Positions 25,278 to 31,343 of a DNA stretch of 39,280 nucleotides are shown in pieces (the stretch's first letter is position 1; the number at the start of each line of letters is the position of its first letter). The notes under the pieces are model-generated. The model saw nothing but the letters and a program-made list of their open reading frames with translations. It ran no database searches and was not told the DNA's origin. Made by a program: the position numbers and the translations under genes. The stretch spans positions 1 through 39,280 of the IMG/VR virus record IMGVR_UViG_3300030061_002149; one strand, 5' to 3'. The DNA is from a virus.

Positions 25278-25597
25278 CAGTTCATGTCGAAGCGAAGGAG
25301 CTTGGCTTGAGTCTCAAGAGCCTTGATTGCAACCTGCAAATTTTCGTCACGCCCTGCCTTCTGTTCATATTTAACAAGGCGTGCAATTGCAGCAGCTAAC
25401 CATTCAGGGCGTTCAATCTCTGAGTCTTTTTGAATTAACAGGCGAGCCCGCTGCATGTAGATATCAGCAGTTCTTTCGCTAACACCCCACTGCTCGGCTG
25501 CATATTGCAAAATTTCAAAGCGGGAATATGACTTGATAAACAAGCCATACACAGTTGAAACCCTGTGCTCCATCTCCGCGTTAGTGGATTTAGCCAT
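25277..25597 (-). CDS. terS: Terminase small subunit
   Basis: A 106-residue protein with an N-terminal helix-turn-helix: I-L-Q-Y-A-A-E-Q-W-G-V-S-E-R-T-A-D-I-Y (about 28-46), as in small terminases that bind the packaging start. The rest is helical (A-A-A-I-A-R-L-V-K-Y-E-Q and V-A-I-K-A-L-E-T-Q-A-K-L-L), fitting oligomerisation and contact with the large subunit. It is immediately upstream of terL. Confidence 0.82.
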   Translation of the reverse strand: MAKSTNAEMEHRVSTVYGLFIKSYSRFEILQYAAEQWGVSERTADIYMQRARLLIQKDSEIERPEWLAAAIARLVKYEQKAGRDENLQVAIKALETQAKLLRFDMN

Positions 25598-25633
25598 GCC
25601 CTGAAGTTAACAGGGGAAACAAAAGATGGTCGG

Positions 25634-25789
25634 TCAAAGATCAAGGTGTGGATGGGCTTTCCGGTAAGCCTCTTGCATCTGATAAATCTTGGGAGTGATT
25701 AGGTGGTGGCTACTCACATAGCCCTTCAGCGCCCCGAGGCTTATTTGCACTGTGCCGTCTTCGAGGTTTCGGATTCTGGCTGCGGGCAT
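25634..25789 (-). CDS. Small hypothetical protein, overlapping frame
   Basis: A 51-residue reading from ATG 25789 (in-frame ATGs at 25813 and 25828 would extend it). It contains R-N-L-E-D-G-T-V-Q-I-S-L-G-A-L-K-G-Y and I-Y-Q-M-Q-E-A-Y-R-K-A, which look like a real protein with a strand-turn-strand and a helix. It overlaps the 55-residue gene at 25710-25877 by 80 bases in another frame. It lies just upstream of the small terminase. No family recognised. Confidence 0.5.
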   Translation of the reverse strand: MPAARIRNLEDGTVQISLGALKGYVSSHHLITPKIYQMQEAYRKAHPHLDL

Positions 25790-25877
25790 AAGCGAGCTTG
25801 AGCTTGGCTTCATAAGAAAGGAAGGCACGGAGCGTATTTTGACGCGCTTTGGCGCGAAGGGAATCGTCTTGAGTCAT
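25710..25877 (-). CDS. Small basic hypothetical protein
   Basis: A 55-residue reading whose ATG (25877) comes one base after the stop of the 138-residue gene. The first 30 residues form a likely helix (S-L-R-A-K-A-R-Q-N-T-L-R-A-F-L-S-Y-E-A-K-L-K-L-A); the end is Arg/Lys-rich. The second half lies over the 51-residue frame at 25634-25789, so it may be that only the first half is under selection. Confidence 0.45.
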   Translation of the reverse strand: MTQDDSLRAKARQNTLRAFLSYEAKLKLAYARSQNPKPRRRHSANKPRGAEGLCE

Positions 25878-25878
25878 T

Positions 25879-26295
25879 TCAACCGCCACAAACAAATCTG
25901 GGGGGCATTGCTCCGTCCAAGTCCAAGGGATGCGCTGTTTCAACCCAATTACCTGCAAAGGCTTCAGAATCTATTTTCACAACTCGCTGCCGCGCATACT
26001 CGGCGCTTGGCCGTTTGTCTTGGCAAAAAAGCAATGTCTTAACTTCGCCCTGCGAATGAAGAATCCAAAAAGCACCTTCACAATCGTCAACAATCATATA
26101 GGCAGGAGTTTCATTTTCTTTTGGTTTCCAGGCAGTGGCATATGCCAAAACAGGGTAAAAGCCATCACACCATTCAGTTTCTAAAATTTCGCTGCCGTCT
26201 TCATTGTGAAGATCCCAAGAGCTAAAGATGTAAAGCCAAGCTTTTTGGGCAGCAGGTGTTACATGCAACAAATCCTTGTAAAAGAAAAAAGCCAT
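25879..26295 (-). CDS. Hypothetical protein, 138 residues
   Basis: No family recognised. The sequence is rich in Trp and Tyr, with W-L-Y-I-F-S-S-W-D (20-28), E-W-C-D-G-F-Y-P-V (41-49) and D-C-E-G-A-F-W-I-L (71-79), suggesting a compact soluble fold. The start codon is in an AT-rich stretch without a clear Shine-Dalgarno sequence, about 46 bases downstream of the structured element at 26341-26444, so that element would lie in its 5' leader. Confidence 0.6.
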   Translation of the reverse strand: MAFFFYKDLLHVTPAAQKAWLYIFSSWDLHNEDGSEILETEWCDGFYPVLAYATAWKPKENETPAYMIVDDCEGAFWILHSQGEVKTLLFCQDKRPSAEYARQRVVKIDSEAFAGNWVETAHPLDLDGAMPPRFVCGG

Positions 26296-26340
26296 GGTTT
26301 TGAAAATAAAAAAACAGTAGTAGTTAATTAATTTTTAGTT

Positions 26341-26444
26341 GTCGGGGTATTGATCGGGACATCAGGCCCGCCCTGCTTTTCCCACGGGGGTGGGTGTTGT
26401 ATGGCTTTCAGCCCTGGAAGAGACTGGGCATCAGGCGCCCCGAC
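26341..26444. other. Structured non-coding element with paired hairpins
   Basis: The gap 26296-26452 holds no good gene. GTCGGGG (26341-26347) can pair with CCCCGAC (26438-26444). Inside lie CGGG/CCCG (26355-26358/26367-26370), CCCAC/GTGGG with a four-base G loop (26381-26394), GCCC/GGGC (26411-26429) and GGGC/GCCC (26426-26440), the last two partly exclusive. The first and last small hairpins share the loop sequence CATCAGG (plus strand; CCTGATG on minus). This could be a multi-branch RNA, either the 5' leader of the 138-residue gene or a small RNA on either strand. Confidence 0.45.
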
Positions 26445-26452
26445 GGGAATAA

Positions 26453-26698
26453 TTACGGTTTTTGTCGTTTCATGTACTCCGCTTCTTCTAACAATTCAAC
26501 TAAGCGACCAAACCTGCCTTTAGGGTGCGTTTCTGAAAAAGCAGGCGAAAAAGCTTCTAAAGAAAGGCTGATGTCGCTTAACGCAGAGCTATGGCTATTA
26601 AGAGCTTCTAGGTTTAGCTCTATGCTTTTTAATGAGCTTGCGATGTGCCACATGGCAGAACATAAGTTGTCAAGTTGACTGTCGTTTAATTCAGGCAT
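26453..26698 (-). CDS. Small helical hypothetical protein
   Basis: An 81-residue protein of mostly helical pattern with heptads of Leu/Ile (L-D-N-L-C-S-A-M-W-H-I-A-S-S-L-K-S-I-E-L-N-L-E-A-L), likely a coiled coil. A second helix near the end carries R-L-V-E-L-L-E-E-A-E-Y-M-K. No family recognised. Its ATG overlaps the end of the 85-residue gene by 8 bases. Confidence 0.55.
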   Translation of the reverse strand: MPELNDSQLDNLCSAMWHIASSLKSIELNLEALNSHSSALSDISLSLEAFSPAFSETHPKGRFGRLVELLEEAEYMKRQKP

Positions 26699-26948
26699 TG
26701 TCGTCGTCCTCTAGGCGAACAGTAAAAGTACAGCCAGAGTCGATAGCGTCATTTTTGAGGTTTTGAAGCTCACGTTCGTCGTAGGCGTACTCAGTCCATT
26801 CAGGATTGCCGTTAAAGAATGCCTCGACGTAAAAGGTGTGACTTGGCGCGGCGTCAAGAGCTAACAGGCTGTTACGTGATTGAAGCTCATCTTGATGACG
26901 CTCGAAAGCTTCGAACAAGTTAAGGCTGGTGTGGTGGTAGCCAAGCAT
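26691..26948 (-). CDS. Small acidic hypothetical protein
   Basis: An 85-residue acidic protein. It has an N-terminal helix (L-F-E-A-F-E-R-H-Q-D-E-L), then strands F-Y-V-E-A-F-F-N-G and C-T-F-T-V-R-L-E-D flanking a helix with E-R-E-L-Q-N-L-K-N-D-A-I. An alpha/beta fold is likely. No family recognised. A terminator lies just upstream of it, so expression needs read-through or its own start; none was found. Confidence 0.55.
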   Translation of the reverse strand: MLGYHHTSLNLFEAFERHQDELQSRNSLLALDAAPSHTFYVEAFFNGNPEWTEYAYDERELQNLKNDAIDSGCTFTVRLEDDDNA

Positions 26949-26961
26949 GGTATTAAAGCAA

Positions 26962-26991
26962 AGGAAAAAGAGAGGCCCTGTCTCCAGAGCC
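26962..26991 (-). terminator. Intrinsic terminator after the 109-residue gene
   Basis: On the minus strand GGCTCTG-gaga-CAGGGCC forms a 7-bp stem with a GNRA tetraloop (26974-26991), followed by TCTCTTTTTCC. It lies 10 bases past the stop codon of the gene at 27002-27331. Stem, loop and U-rich tail together are a good factor-independent terminator. Confidence 0.7.
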
Positions 26992-27001
26992 GAGGGTGTA
27001 A

Positions 27002-27331
27002 TTAATCCCAGGAATTGACGTAGCAGGGTTGGCCGTCCCAGATTTGAAAAACGTCAATGCGATCAAAAGCGCATTGTGAGCCGTCGTCGTTGAGCTGGAT
27101 CTTCATGCGAAAAACGCAATGATCAGGAGCTTGACGCAGTGGGTTTGGAACAACTGTTCCTTGGCCGTGGGACGTGTCAGTTGTGAACTTGCTGATTGAA
27201 CGAAACCAAACGCTTTTGGCGGTTACTCGGTCAACAACAAAAAAGCTGACGTGGGTCATCGTGCAGCCTGATTGCGCGTAAACGATTTGACCTGGCTGAA
27301 AGGTTTGAGCTTGAGCAGTTGCGACGGTCAT
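27002..27331 (-). CDS. Conserved hypothetical protein under operator-promoter control
   Basis: A 109-residue protein. The pattern P-G-Q-I-V-Y (13-18), T-H-V-S-F-F-V-V (26-33), T-A-K-S-V-W-F-R-S-I (37-46) and W-D-G-Q-P-C-Y (98-104) resembles, from memory, a widespread small phage/bacterial family of unknown function with the ending W-D-G-x-P-x-Y-x-S-W. It is predicted to be a beta-rich cytoplasmic protein. It has its own promoter (27366-27394) and its own terminator (26962-26991), making it a single-gene unit. That is rare in this window and suggests separately timed expression. Confidence 0.65.
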   Translation of the reverse strand: MTVATAQAQTFQPGQIVYAQSGCTMTHVSFFVVDRVTAKSVWFRSISKFTTDTSHGQGTVVPNPLRQAPDHCVFRMKIQLNDDGSQCAFDRIDVFQIWDGQPCYVNSWD

Positions 27332-27365
27332 TTGTTTTTGATGATGCGGTCTCCCGCTTGATCAA

Positions 27366-27394
27366 AGTATGGCATACCCGCAAGCAAGCGTCAA
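27366..27394 (-). promoter_or_regulatory. Sigma70-type promoter with operator-like octamer
   Basis: Minus strand: TTGACG (27389-27394), a 17-base spacer, then CATACT (27366-27371). The octamer GGTATGCC (27371-27378) overlaps the upstream edge of the -10 box. The -35 box includes the TGA stop of the HTH gene. Expected transcript start is near 27359, giving a leader of about 28 bases before ATG 27331. The same octamer family occurs in the promoters at 27694-27722 and 31091-31119. Confidence 0.6.
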
Positions 27395-27675
27395 GCCATA
27401 GACCAACGGCGCACCGTTGTTACGCTCACGCCATAGCGGGAAGCGATTGATTTCCATTTGTGATTGTTCGCCCGCAGGCGACAGATCCGGGCACCCTTGG
27501 TCTCGGTAGCGCGAAGCAACAGCACTACAGGCAAGGACAGGATGACCGCGACCCATACGAAAAAACAGGTCATCAGTTTGATTGCGAAATGGTTGGGCGG
27601 GTCTCTTGTACCGCCCCCGGCATTCGCCGACAGCTCACCTCTCTTGTCTAGGGGCCGAGAATCCGGGCCATACAT
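27391..27675 (-). CDS. Small HTH protein with a possible membrane segment
   Basis: Read from ATG 27675, the product has 94 residues. Residues 60-94 form a resolvase-like helix-turn-helix (W-K-S-I-A-S-R-Y-G-V-S-V-T-T-V-R-R-W). Before it, about residues 36-54 are strongly hydrophobic (F-F-V-W-V-A-V-I-L-S-L-P-V-V-L-L-L), long enough for one membrane helix. Other starts are possible: ATG 27573 would begin right at the hydrophobic part, and a GTG just inside it would leave an HTH of about 45 residues. The gene lies between two operator-promoters, downstream of one and upstream of the other, so it is a candidate for the protein that binds them. Confidence 0.55.
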   Translation of the reverse strand: MYGPDSRPLDKRGELSANAGGGTRDPPNHFAIKLMTCFFVWVAVILSLPVVLLLRATETKGARICRLRANNHKWKSIASRYGVSVTTVRRWSMA

Positions 27676-27684
27676 CCGGCTTGT

Positions 27685-27722
27685 GGCATGCCAACAATAC
27701 CATGGGGGTATACCCGCGTCAA
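27685..27722 (-). promoter_or_regulatory. Sigma70-type promoter with two operator-like octamers
   Basis: Minus strand: TTGACG (27717-27722), a 17-base spacer, then TATTGT (27694-27699). The palindrome GGTATACC (27707-27714) fills the spacer, and a second palindrome GGCATGCC (27685-27692) lies just past the -10 box. Their centres are 22 bp apart, close to two helix turns. The -35 box overlaps the TGA stop of the RHH gene. Transcription would start near 27687, just before the HTH gene. Confidence 0.6.
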
Positions 27723-28024
27723 CCTTTTGCGTTCAGGGCGCAAATCACCGTGCAGATCAACGGCTCTAATTGCTTGCTAGGAATGTCATAGCGGCGGCTG
27801 ACAGCATCCATGGCCCTGTCGATGACATCGCGGCCTTTGGAGTAATGCACGGGCTTGATCGGCGGGACAGGGGCAGGCTGGTTCGCTTCGCTCAACACAC
27901 GAGCCCTGAGCAGCTCCTGGCGCGGAATGCCGCGTTGCATTGCTTCAGCGTTCAAGGCGTCGCGTTCCTCAACGGTCAAACGGACATCCACCCTGATAGG
28001 GAATTTTCTACCAGATTCAGACAT
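27719..28024 (-). CDS. Ribbon-helix-helix protein
   Basis: A 101-residue protein. The N-terminus reads as a ribbon-helix-helix DNA-binding domain: strand I-R-V-D-V-R-L (10-16), helix V-E-E-R-D-A-L-N-A-E-A (18-28), turn with R-G-I-P, then helix R-Q-E-L-L-R-A-R-V-L. A proline-rich linker (A-P-V-P-P-I-K-P) leads to a helical C-terminal part of unknown role. RHH proteins are dimeric repressors or partners in plasmid/phage replication. It follows the helicase gene with one-base overlap. Confidence 0.65.
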   Translation of the reverse strand: MSESGRKFPIRVDVRLTVEERDALNAEAMQRGIPRQELLRARVLSEANQPAPVPPIKPVHYSKGRDVIDRAMDAVSRRYDIPSKQLEPLICTVICALNAKG

Positions 28025-29640
28025 TAGAAATCAAATAGTTCAGTTGGTTCAGGCTCTTGCGAGCCAGTTTGACAAGGGCGCACGTCTAGCTCCCAACGCA
28101 GGTTGCTAATCGTCACCATTGGATTGCCAAGACGCTCAACAGAAATCTTGTTGAGGTCAGAGCCGTTGCGAACGATAAACCCACCGGCCCATTCGTCACC
28201 CCTGCGGATTTCGACTTTGGTCTTTGGATCTATTGATTTTGAGCTTGGATCTTTTGCTTCAGAGGGTAGTACGCTTGTATCGTCCTGGGAGTTAGATATA
28301 TTGGATTTAATGGATTTAATTGGAAAAGATCCAACAGATCCATTAGATCCTGGTTCTGAGCCCCCCAGGGACCATTCCATCGCCGCAGGGCTCGCCATCC
28401 AATAAATTCGTGGCCTTGATCCTGTTTCTTCTGTCCTTACAGGCTCAGCCAAACCCTTCGCCTTGAGTGCTCTCAGCTCACGCGAAACATGGCCTTTTTG
28501 CTTGTCCAGCTCCGTAGCAAGCTCCTCAGCCGATACGTCTGCGTTTAATCCTGTCCGCAGGGTCAGGTAATCAAAGACCGATGCGCGTACCCCGCCCAGT
28601 TCCATAATGCGCTGCCCAGCACGCTCAACTTTTTGAGCCTCTTCCAATCCATCTAGGTAGGTCCAACCGCCTTCTGGCATGTACTGGCCCATCACCCCGC
28701 CAGACTCATTGGCGCCGCGACCCTTGCCAGCAAATCCCACGCGCTTGTCGATGCGGGCTAAGCCCTCTTCCTCTTGTGCAACCCAGCGCATCAAAACGCC
28801 CCAGCTAAAAACCGAGCTGATCGAGCTGCTGCCCCGACATTCCGTGATCCAATCCCACGTCGTCGGGCGTTTTACAGAGTGATGGATAACAACCAAAGTG
28901 GCCCCAGTTTTGCGTAACTGGCTAATCGCATTTCGTATGGGTTGTGCATAACGCGACGTATTTTCTTCAATGCCAGTTGGCTCCATCATTGAACTCAACG
29001 AGTCAATAATTACAAGCGGAAATTGGTGCTTTTCAATCTCCTCACGCATCCGACGAATACCATCTTTCGTAAAGTTGTATTGCTCGCCAGTTTCCATGCT
29101 GCAGAAAAAATCAACCGAGTCACTTTTCAGTGTTTGATCTTCTGCAACCAAGCTTTCGCGATGCAACAAATGCAGCCAGTCACCCTCGCTTTGGTCTGTG
29201 CCAAATACAAGAACAGGCATGCGCTCATTTGGCGTTGCTAAATCACGCCCCAAAAACTGAGGTATGCGATCGCGTAGTGCTGCAATCAGACCGGTTGAAA
29301 AGGATGACTTGCCAACCTTGGGCTGACCAATAATTACGTTGGACTCGCCAAGCTTGATCATGCCGTCGAGCAAGAAAACAGATTCGGTGGCCTGTAGCTG
29401 TTGACCTGCTCTGTAAACGTTGCCTTTGTGAAGTCGACGTTCTGCTGCGTCAAGATATGCCTTTAGCTCAGGATCGCGAGCATCGTCGTGAACGGCGAGG
29501 TCGAAAGCCTTGTTTCGCATTAGGGGCATCCAATCCCGTTCCCTTTCGGACTGGATCAACGTTTCCGCGTGCAGAGCTAGGGCTGTTAACGCTTGCTGAA
29601 GTGGTGGCGTGCTGCTTAAGGGTTTTTCGGTAGAAGGCAT
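28024..29640 (-). CDS. RepA-like RecA-fold ATPase, probable replicative helicase
   Basis: The AAA_25/RepA-type core has Walker A G-Q-P-K-V-G-K-S-S (105-113 from this start), Walker B L-V-I-I-D (209-213) and a V-V-I-H-H segment at the end of the core (about 250-254), as in hexameric plasmid RepA and phage helicases. A winged-helix-like region follows (about 350-415: E-L-A-T-E-L-D-K-Q-K-G-H-V-S-R-E-L). The tail has a Ser/Asp-rich linker and ends E-L-F-D-F. It probably unwinds phage DNA at the origin for the host polymerase. I chose ATG 29640; the frame opens at 29688, and ATG 29532 is also possible because the gene overlaps the upstream frame by about 170 bases. Confidence 0.75.
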   Translation of the reverse strand: MPSTEKPLSSTPPLQQALTALALHAETLIQSERERDWMPLMRNKAFDLAVHDDARDPELKAYLDAAERRLHKGNVYRAGQQLQATESVFLLDGMIKLGESNVIIGQPKVGKSSFSTGLIAALRDRIPQFLGRDLATPNERMPVLVFGTDQSEGDWLHLLHRESLVAEDQTLKSDSVDFFCSMETGEQYNFTKDGIRRMREEIEKHQFPLVIIDSLSSMMEPTGIEENTSRYAQPIRNAISQLRKTGATLVVIHHSVKRPTTWDWITECRGSSSISSVFSWGVLMRWVAQEEEGLARIDKRVGFAGKGRGANESGGVMGQYMPEGGWTYLDGLEEAQKVERAGQRIMELGGVRASVFDYLTLRTGLNADVSAEELATELDKQKGHVSRELRALKAKGLAEPVRTEETGSRPRIYWMASPAAMEWSLGGSEPGSNGSVGSFPIKSIKSNISNSQDDTSVLPSEAKDPSSKSIDPKTKVEIRRGDEWAGGFIVRNGSDLNKISVERLGNPMVTISNLRWELDVRPCQTGSQEPEPTELFDF

Positions 29641-29911
29641 CAGAGGCCAATGATGGTGAAAAATAATCGTCGTCGGTGTAAACGCCAAGGCGTCTCAACT
29701 CGCGAAAGGATGTCAGCTCTTCGCTCGACTCATAAGGGTTTTTTAAATCCCATGCGTCTAGCGCAGCGTCTGAGCGTTGCCGTTGCATGGCGCTGTATTT
29801 GCCGCACATTGCTTTCTCTTCGTCGTATTCCGACGGCAGCGAATACGGCACCCACTGCAACAGATCAAAGGCTCGCTCTTCTGCGTTGAGATCAGTCACG
29901 AGGGAGTGCAT
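29468..29911 (-). CDS. Hypothetical protein upstream of and overlapping the helicase
   Basis: The frame gives 147 residues. The first 100 look real (R-A-F-D-L-L-Q-W-V-P-Y, R-E-L-R-R-L-G-V-Y-T-D-D-D-Y-F); the last 45 are Arg/Ser-rich and lie over the helicase start in another frame, so they may not be selected. It overlaps the 54-residue RHH gene by 20 bases. No family recognised. It may be a helicase partner, given the tight overlap; a frameshift link to the helicase was considered but no good slip site was seen. Confidence 0.5.
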   Translation of the reverse strand: MHSLVTDLNAEERAFDLLQWVPYSLPSEYDEEKAMCGKYSAMQRQRSDAALDAWDLKNPYESSEELTSFRELRRLGVYTDDDYFSPSLASDAFYRKTLKQHATTSASVNSPSSARGNVDPVRKGTGLDAPNAKQGFRPRRSRRCSRS

Positions 29912-30056
29912 CCGGCTCTGATGCGATGGCTTTTTGAAGCAGCAGGTTGACCCACCCGGTTCGAGACACCCCTATAGGACGCTTGGCCTCTACGGCCTCC
30001 AGCACGCGAGGATCCAGCCTTACGTGAGTACCTGCAATTGGTTCCAATTCGCGCAT
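29892..30056 (-). CDS. 54-residue ribbon-helix-helix-like protein
   Basis: The gene is read from ATG 30056 to TGA 29892. It has the strand T-H-V-R-L-D (10-15), helix P-R-V-L-E-A-V-E-A-K-R (16-26) and helix R-T-G-W-V-N-L-L-L-Q-K-A-I (32-44), the layout of a minimal CopG/Arc-type repressor. It is the first minus-strand gene at the divergent centre of the genome, 60 bases from the first plus-strand gene, a classic place for a switch regulator. Confidence 0.6.
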   Translation of the reverse strand: MRELEPIAGTHVRLDPRVLEAVEAKRPIGVSRTGWVNLLLQKAIASEPDALPRD

Positions 30057-30116
30057 GGTTTGCTATTGCTTTGCTGGCAAATTATGCCCATACTGCGCAC
30101 AGTCTGCAACCCTTTA
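30057..30116. promoter_or_regulatory. Divergent intergenic region between leftward and rightward genes
   Basis: About 60 bases separate ATG 30056 (minus) and ATG 30117 (plus). Transcription of the helicase side and the recombination side must begin in or near it. The plus strand has TTGCTA/TTGCTT boxes at about 30059-30073 and an AT-rich AAATTAT at about 30079-30085; the minus strand has CATAAT within the same stretch. None is a strong match. A nearby GCATTATGGGC-like element does not match the octamer GGYATRCC seen elsewhere. Confidence 0.35.
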
Positions 30117-30764
30117 ATGCTTGACCCGGTCCCAGAGCTTGAGCTTCATGAGCCTTCCCATCGTTATCGATGGCGCGGCGAATGGCTAGCGCACAACGTT
30201 TCTGATGTGTTGAACGTTGACATGACGCCGTTCAAGCGAGCAATGATCGACAAATACAAAGACGGCCCTGATGGATGGGCTGCCAGAGGAACAGCAATCC
30301 ATAAGGCGCTGGAACTGCAGCTTCTTAATGAGCCACAGATTGTTGATGACAAATGGTCGCCGTGGCTTGATCCACTGCTTGACGATCCATTTTTCAAAGG
30401 CGTTGAAACCTTGGCCACTGAATACAGGGTCATGGACAGATACAAAAGCCTCGGCGGCAGCTTTGACTTTTTGATTCGCTTGAAAGAGGAAGGGCTGGAG
30501 CCCAGCAAGCAACTGGTCATCTTGGGAGATCTGAAAACGGTCAGCAGCAAAAAAGCAATTGCAGCCCGCAAGCCAGCAACGGCCCAGCTAGGGGCATATT
30601 GCAGCCTGCTTTCTGGTTGCCAGCCAAATATCACGGTTGGGATGTGCGTCACCGTTGTAAGCGGCCCCGAAAAATGTAAGGTGATCAAGCAAGACCCAGA
30701 AGAATGCCTCGAAGCCTGGCAGCAGGCTTGGGATCGATTTTCTGTTGAGTTGCCTGATTTCTGA
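30117..30764 (+). CDS. RecB/Cas4-like PD-(D/E)XK nuclease
   Basis: A 215-residue protein. The motifs run in the usual order: R-G-T-A-I-H62-K-A-L-E (57-66), D117 in G-S-F-D-F-L-I, D138-L-K140 in L-G-D-L-K-T and Q157-L-G-A-Y161. This is the RecB-like exonuclease set also found in Cas4 and phage recombination nucleases. No four-cysteine iron-sulfur signature was seen. With ERF further down the same transcript it probably makes an exonuclease-annealase pair. The open frame extends up to 29934, but that part lies over the divergent RHH gene; ATG 30117 or 30084 is more likely. Confidence 0.75.
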   Translation: MLDPVPELELHEPSHRYRWRGEWLAHNVSDVLNVDMTPFKRAMIDKYKDGPDGWAARGTAIHKALELQLLNEPQIVDDKWSPWLDPLLDDPFFKGVETLATEYRVMDRYKSLGGSFDFLIRLKEEGLEPSKQLVILGDLKTVSSKKAIAARKPATAQLGAYCSLLSGCQPNITVGMCVTVVSGPEKCKVIKQDPEECLEAWQQAWDRFSVELPDF

Positions 30765-31094
30765 ATGGATTGCCCAAAGTGCTCGAGCAGCAGTCGTGTC
30801 ATCTCTATCAACAAAAAAAAGCCAGGAGAAATTCGTCGTTACAGGAAATGCACTGTCTGTGACCACAAGTTTGTGACCACTCAAGGCCCAGAAGAGATCG
30901 CACAAAGGAAGCAGGTTCTTTATCGCAAGGGAGAAGAACAGCCCAATTCAAAACTGACTGATGACACGGTGCGCGAAATGAGAGCACTTGCAGCCACTGG
31001 TGTCAGCTCTTTTGAGTGCGGGCTGATTTGGGATGTATCCCAGAAGGTGGCTTGGAATGCAATTGTTGGCAGGACGTGGAAGCACGTTGCTTGA
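30765..31094 (+). CDS. Zinc-ribbon HTH regulator
   Basis: A 109-residue protein. The N-terminal zinc ribbon has C3-x-x-C6 and C29-x-x-C32 with the R-R-Y-R-K-C-T-V-C layout of NrdR-type ribbons. The C-terminus (about 63-108) looks like a small HTH found in phage endonuclease-associated domains: K-L-T-D-D-T-V-R-E-M-R-A-L-A-A-T-G then G-R-T-W-K-H-V. Two DNA-binding modules and no enzyme suggest a transcription factor. The ATG follows the nuclease stop directly, and its own stop is embedded in the -35 box of the next promoter. Confidence 0.65.
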   Translation: MDCPKCSSSSRVISINKKKPGEIRRYRKCTVCDHKFVTTQGPEEIAQRKQVLYRKGEEQPNSKLTDDTVREMRALAATGVSSFECGLIWDVSQKVAWNAIVGRTWKHVA

Positions 31095-31119
31095 CAGGTA
31101 TGCCCGGGTATGCCACCAT
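31091..31119 (+). promoter_or_regulatory. Promoter-like element with tandem operator octamers
   Basis: TTGACA (31091-31096) is a consensus -35 box that contains the TGA stop of the zinc-ribbon gene. Two copies of GGTATGCC (31097-31104 and 31107-31114) follow, 10 bp apart, about one helix turn. The -10 position after 17 bases is CACCAT (31114-31119), weak, so the promoter may need an activator. It would drive 31158-31343 and the genes beyond. Confidence 0.55.
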
Positions 31120-31157
31120 TTGTTCAGGCGAGAGCCCCACATCATCCCTTCTTCTTC

Positions 31158-31343
31158 ATGAAATCACGTCCCCGCTATTACAACCCTGGCAACAAGCCTG
31201 AAAAGACAAACTTCCTTGTTTGCGCTGTGTTTGGTGTGCTTTTTTGTGCCGCTACTTGGGTCACATTGACCAGCGTTCACAACCAGCAACAGGTCACACA
31301 CTGCGAGCAGGGCTGGCAACGCGCTTGTAAAGGGTTGCGCTAA
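31158..31343 (+). CDS. Small single-span membrane protein
   Basis: A 61-residue protein. A basic N-terminus (M-K-S-R-P-R-Y-Y, with K-P-E-K) precedes one hydrophobic helix (about 19-41: F-L-V-C-A-V-F-G-V-L-F-C-A-A-T-W-V). The tail holds two cysteines (C-E-Q-G-W-Q-R-A-C). I chose ATG 31158 because an upstream in-frame ATG at 31110 lies inside the promoter element. The stop overlaps the next ATG by one base. Function unknown. Confidence 0.55.
   Translation: MKSRPRYYNPGNKPEKTNFLVCAVFGVLFCAATWVTLTSVHNQQQVTHCEQGWQRACKGLR

Noticed and set aside
26133-26146. GGCATATGCC palindrome as a further operator
   Set aside because: It has two extra bases in the centre compared with GGYATRCC and lies inside the 138-residue coding sequence.
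27460-27651. Plus-strand frames across the HTH gene
   Set aside because: Shadows with basic, low-complexity composition; promoter and operator layout support the minus strand.
29266-29273. HIP1 palindrome GCGATCGC of cyanobacteria
   Set aside because: Only one copy was noticed, inside the helicase coding sequence; a single copy is no evidence for host type or function.
29600-29660. Programmed frameshift joining the 147-residue frame to the helicase
   Set aside because: The frames differ by +1 and the only A-rich run does not allow both tRNAs to re-pair; no convincing slip site.
30164-30814. 216-residue minus-strand frame opposite the nuclease gene
   Set aside because: Its Ser/Leu-rich composition is that of a shadow, and the plus-strand frame has all RecB-like motifs.
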